From Caryophanales bacterium UBA4856 (GTDB taxonomy: Bacteria > Bacillota_I > Bacilli_A > RFN20 > CAG-288), in the NCBI GenBank assembly GCA_002399765.1, contig DHEG01000016.1:9736-18602 (forward strand): a stretch of 8,867 nt of DNA, given 5' to 3'. A program made the position numbers and the translations under genes. The notes under the pieces were generated by a model. That model was not told the DNA's origin and did no database searches. It was given only the letters and a program-made list of their open reading frames with translations. Shown piece after piece: positions 6,928 to 8,867 of this stretch. The stretch's first letter is position 1, and every line of letters starts with the position of its first letter.

Positions 6928-8502
6928 TTGCTTCCGAAAATTAAAAGGGATCGTATCGGATCCCTAGTATCCGACGATGGTACTTCCACTCCTTATGAAT
7001 CGATTGACGTGGATTCAGATACCGACAATGGCTATCTGCGGTTTACCGATTCCAATTCGACGTATTTCTACAAGAATGTGGCTGGTGAGACTTATTTCTC
7101 CGTCCTTGACGGAGCCAACAATGTTGCCGATTCCGATATCGGCTATACCTGGGGAAGCTATCTAGCCATTCCACAGGACTCTATCGACTTTTCGGCCTTC
7201 CTTGGCGATGGCGACAAACTCCATTACTATGGGTTTGAGGCCAGCAACATGATGACGGCCATTACCGGTGTGGGGAACTATGGCATATCCGGTAATTTCT
7301 GGAAGGATATCTATGCCAACGTCTCTGATGGTGCGGTGACTTCCATTGAGGCCGACAGTGTCGCCTTGACTTCAACCAACATCACAGGCACCTTCTCTCT
7401 CCATTATGAGACCACGGTCCAAGGCATTGACGAGATCGCCACTCCGGCTCCAATAGAAGGAGATGCCGATGCGGTGGCCAAGTTCAACGAGGTCCTTGCC
7501 AACATGAAATCCGAGAAGTTCCAGGCCACTGCCTATGATCCTAACTATTCGGGCCTGAAGAACGTTTATACCTATGTCCCTGATTCTTACCTTTTGATCG
7601 AGTCTGATTCGATGGACTACTCTACTGGTGAATATGTTCCCTCCTATACCGGTTATGTGCCTTTGGGCGATGATTCTTCCAGGATTTCCCCATTCAAGTT
7701 CTCCCTGAGCTCTGGTACGGTTTCGTCTTCTGGGCCTTCAACAGAATCTTCTCTTGCGGATCACCTTCCTTGGGATATAGATCCCGAAGTATTGGAATTT
7801 ACCGATACCAGCACTGGTTCTAATACTGGGGTGACTGGTACGTTCACTTTGAATTCCGCCGTTGGCTCCATATCCGCCCGATCATATTTCCAGGGCCAAG
7901 ACTCTGCCTATGCCTTAGCCAATACCTTTAGCATGAACGTCGTAGATGGAAACATAGTCTCTATCGACTATGACTACAGTTTCTTTGGCATCACTGGCTC
8001 CGATCAGGTCGGATTCGTATATGGGGATGACATCGTAATACCCGATGGGTTCGATCCTAGTGGTCTTACCGAATGGGTCCAGCCCTCTTCTTGGGACGAG
8101 GCGTATCCTGATATCTATTCCGCCTTGGTCTCCTACTTTGGCGAGACCGGTACCGTCGATCCCGATACCCAGGCGGACTCGGTGCCCTATCTTTTCGATT
8201 CCGCCTTCAATGATTATTGGGTTGGGCAAGGCAATGTCACCGAGGGACCGGAAGACGGCGTAGAAGGCTATAACATATACAACAGCAATTACAGCAACGA
8301 TGGCACGGATTACTTCTTGGCCATGAAGGCTCAGTTGGATGACGCCTCTTCCGGTTTCACCCTGACCAAGCAAACCACCGATGAGTATGGATACGACGTC
8401 TACTTCTACCAGGACAACGCTTCTCAGGTGGAGATAATAATCAACGACATGGGAGTGTTCTACGGATACTACATCTACGACATGGAGGCCCTGGCTGACT
8501 GA
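6928..8502 (+). CDS. Start-less, beta-rich, Asp/Tyr/Ser-rich protein; probably truncated at its N-terminus
   Basis: Family not recognised. The frame is open from 6883, but its only early start is a TTG at 6928 without a Shine-Dalgarno site; the first in-frame ATG is at residue 108. No signal peptide, lipobox or membrane helix is present, although the composition (rich in Asp, Ser, Thr, Tyr, Gly; no cysteine) is that of a secreted or surface protein. The first dozen codons lie in the junction hairpin, so true homology probably begins near SDDGTSTPY (15 on). Two beta-rich modules seem related: NVSDGAVTSIE (131-141) and NVVDGNIVSID (337-347) hold equivalent places. A Ser-rich linker (about 259-276) lies between them. 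A third region (about 385-524) ends in YFYQDN...YIYDMEALAD. Only 7 nt separate the TTG from the oppF stop. It may be a decayed gene, a silent cassette or a gene with a misjudged start. The open frame is long and its base use matches its neighbours, so loss of the 5' end would be recent. Any link to the transporter, such as a former binding protein, is speculation. Confidence 0.6.
   Translation: MLPKIKRDRIGSLVSDDGTSTPYESIDVDSDTDNGYLRFTDSNSTYFYKNVAGETYFSVLDGANNVADSDIGYTWGSYLAIPQDSIDFSAFLGDGDKLHYYGFEASNMMTAITGVGNYGISGNFWKDIYANVSDGAVTSIEADSVALTSTNITGTFSLHYETTVQGIDEIATPAPIEGDADAVAKFNEVLANMKSEKFQATAYDPNYSGLKNVYTYVPDSYLLIESDSMDYSTGEYVPSYTGYVPLGDDSSRISPFKFSLSSGTVSSSGPSTESSLADHLPWDIDPEVLEFTDTSTGSNTGVTGTFTLNSAVGSISARSYFQGQDSAYALANTFSMNVVDGNIVSIDYDYSFFGITGSDQVGFVYGDDIVIPDGFDPSGLTEWVQPSSWDEAYPDIYSALVSYFGETGTVDPDTQADSVPYLFDSAFNDYWVGQGNVTEGPEDGVEGYNIYNSNYSNDGTDYFLAMKAQLDDASSGFTLTKQTTDEYGYDVYFYQDNASQVEIIINDMGVFYGYYIYDMEALAD
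6946..6965 (+). terminator. Terminator-like hairpin lacking a U-tract after oppF
   Basis: AGGGATC (6946-6952) pairs perfectly with GATCCCT (6959-6965) around the loop GTATCG, and AAAA precedes it, as in an intrinsic terminator. The expected T-run is missing: the sequence goes on as AGTATCCGAC, already in the open frame of the next gene. An overlapping alternative stem pairs TCGGAT (6956-6961) with ATCCGA (6969-6974). It may be a remnant of the opp terminator cut by a rearrangement, a weak terminator, or chance. Confidence 0.3.
8425..8490 (+). repeat. C-terminal family motif, copy 1
   Basis: Twenty-two codons at the end of the 524-codon frame (residues 500-521, beginning QVEIIIN and ending YIYDMEA) recur near the right edge of the window as copy 2 (8801-8866). 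By eye 12 of 22 residues are identical without gaps, and several changes are conservative (I/V, I/L). Confidence 0.6.
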
Positions 8503-8515
8503 CGTTTGGTCTTTT

Positions 8516-8557
8516 GCAAGCGAGAGCAAGGTGGATGTCACCTTGCTTTTCGTTTGC
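8516..8557 (+). terminator. Strong extended hairpin terminator
   Basis: The core stem AGCAAGGTG (8525-8533) pairs perfectly with CACCTTGCT (8539-8547) around the loop GATGT and is followed by TTTCGTTTGC. The flanks also pair: GCAAGCGAG (8516-8524) with the bases up to 8557, with one bulged T and two G-T wobbles, giving about 18 bp in all. It starts 13 bp after the stop codon of the 524-codon frame, the usual place for a transcript end. That this frame kept its own terminator argues that it was once an ordinary gene. Confidence 0.8.
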
Positions 8558-8693
8558 CTGAGATCTAATACGAGCACCATAGGGCAAAAGATAGTGGCAC
8601 CAAAGTATATTTAAGTAAAATAGAGTATATAAATAGATTTTAATATAGGATAAGCAACTTAAAGCAAAGAGCAAAAAGCAAACCTCCAAGGTC
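8558..8693. other. AT-rich spacer without a convincing gene
   Basis: Notably richer in A and T than the rest of the window (especially 8600-8650, with TATATAAAT and TTTAATATAG), as promoter regions often are. A TATAAA lies at 8628-8633 and a TAATAT at 8641-8646, but neither has a TTGACA-like partner at 16-18 bp. The stretch 8659-8683 has three imperfect copies of AAAGCAA. AAGG at 8688-8691 could be a weak ribosome site for the ATG at 8698. Confidence 0.4.
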
Positions 8694-8697
8694 ATGC

Positions 8698-8867
8698 ATG
8701 TTTGATTACGGTGACTATGTTACTGAACCTACTACTGATATGGGGCATTTCAATGGCTTTGACGATACTGATTATGGTTATGAAAATTCCAATAATCACC
8801 CAGGTGGAAGTATACCTGAATACCGAAGACATGTTTGATGGCATGTATGTGTACGATATGGAGGCTG
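8698..8867 (+). pseudogene. Frame-disrupted fragment of a second family member; runs off the window
   Basis: ATG at 8698, six bases after AAGG, opens a 46-codon frame (to the TGA at 8836-8838) rich in Asp, Tyr, Gly and Thr, like the protein to its left. It contains TDYGYE, resembling TDEYGYD at residues 484-490 there. The next homologous stretch, QVEVYLN...YVYDMEA (8801-8866), is in the +1-shifted frame. Between the two landmarks this copy has 16 nt against 27 nt in the left copy, so an 11-nt deletion would explain the shift. No signal peptide is encoded in the Asp/Tyr-rich frame. Alternative: the shifted frame is open from 8663 and encodes a hydrophobic stretch (about 8717-8797) directly joined to the tail, which would be a short anchored peptide; I think this hydrophobicity is a by-product of shifting Asp/Tyr codons. 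The downstream end is unseen. Confidence 0.5.
8801..8866 (+). repeat. C-terminal family motif, copy 2
   Basis: Translation in frame 2 begins QVEVYLNTEDMF and ends YVYDMEA, aligning without gaps to residues 500-521 of the frame at 6928-8502. It marks the end of a paralogue lying about 310 bp beyond the end of the first copy. The window ends one base later, so the expected short tail and stop codon are not seen. Confidence 0.6.

Noticed and set aside
6921..6944. ATG directly after the oppF stop
   Set aside because: It encodes only seven codons before TAA and is not in frame with the following long frame.
8659..8683. Short AAAGCAA repeats as a CRISPR-like or phase-variable tract
   Set aside because: Only three imperfect copies with uneven spacing; no spacers and no long homopolymer.
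8441..8695. Minus-strand 84-codon frame beginning with a hydrophobic stretch
   Set aside because: It crosses the strong terminator and the end of the plus-strand frame, has no clear ribosome site, and its hydrophobic part comes from the AT-rich spacer.

Overview
The window carries the four structural genes of an oligopeptide-type ABC importer in the order oppB-oppC-oppD-oppF, all on the + strand. They are tightly packed: a 1-nt gap, a 21-nt gap, then a 38-nt overlap. Downstream lies the start-less coding frame of a large Asp/Tyr/Ser/Gly-rich protein that looks extracytoplasmic. At the right edge is the damaged or partial tail of a second member of the same family.

Organism. The genes use the standard bacterial code: TGA ends oppC, oppD and the downstream frame, and Trp is TGG. 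Ribosome sites are strong AGGAGG types, the base composition is moderate, and the C-terminus of OppF is of the Firmicutes/Mollicutes type. Large lysine/glutamate/alanine-rich insertions in the ATPases recall the enlarged Opp ATPases of Mollicutes. I infer an uncultured, probably host-associated member of Bacilli/Firmicutes on the branch near the Mollicutes, not a TGA=Trp Mycoplasma. This is inference, with no database support.

Layout. 1-147: end of the upstream region with an intrinsic terminator, then a short AT-rich leader with a -10-like box and a strong Shine-Dalgarno site. 148-6920: oppBCDF, presumably one transcript. 6921-6976: a short junction holding a hairpin that resembles a terminator without its U-tract. 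6928-8502: a 524-codon frame with no credible start codon, ribosome site or signal peptide, made of beta-rich modules, closed by a very strong hairpin terminator (8516-8557). 8558-8693: AT-rich spacer without a convincing gene. 8698-8867: a fragment whose last 22 codons match the end of the 524-codon frame, reached only by changing reading frame.

How the genes work together. OppB and OppC form the membrane channel, and OppD and OppF form the ATPase pair. No OppA-type binding protein is visible. The transporter carries three unusual additions: about 340 extracytoplasmic residues between the first two membrane helices of OppC, about 270 charged helical residues in the helical subdomain of OppD, and two smaller insertions plus a 150-residue Ser/Glu/Ala-rich tail in OppF. 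The best candidate for something undescribed is this enlarged importer, with an outer domain that might dock or replace OppA and with cytoplasmic helical stalks on both ATPases. The truncated secreted-protein family behind it is the second candidate.
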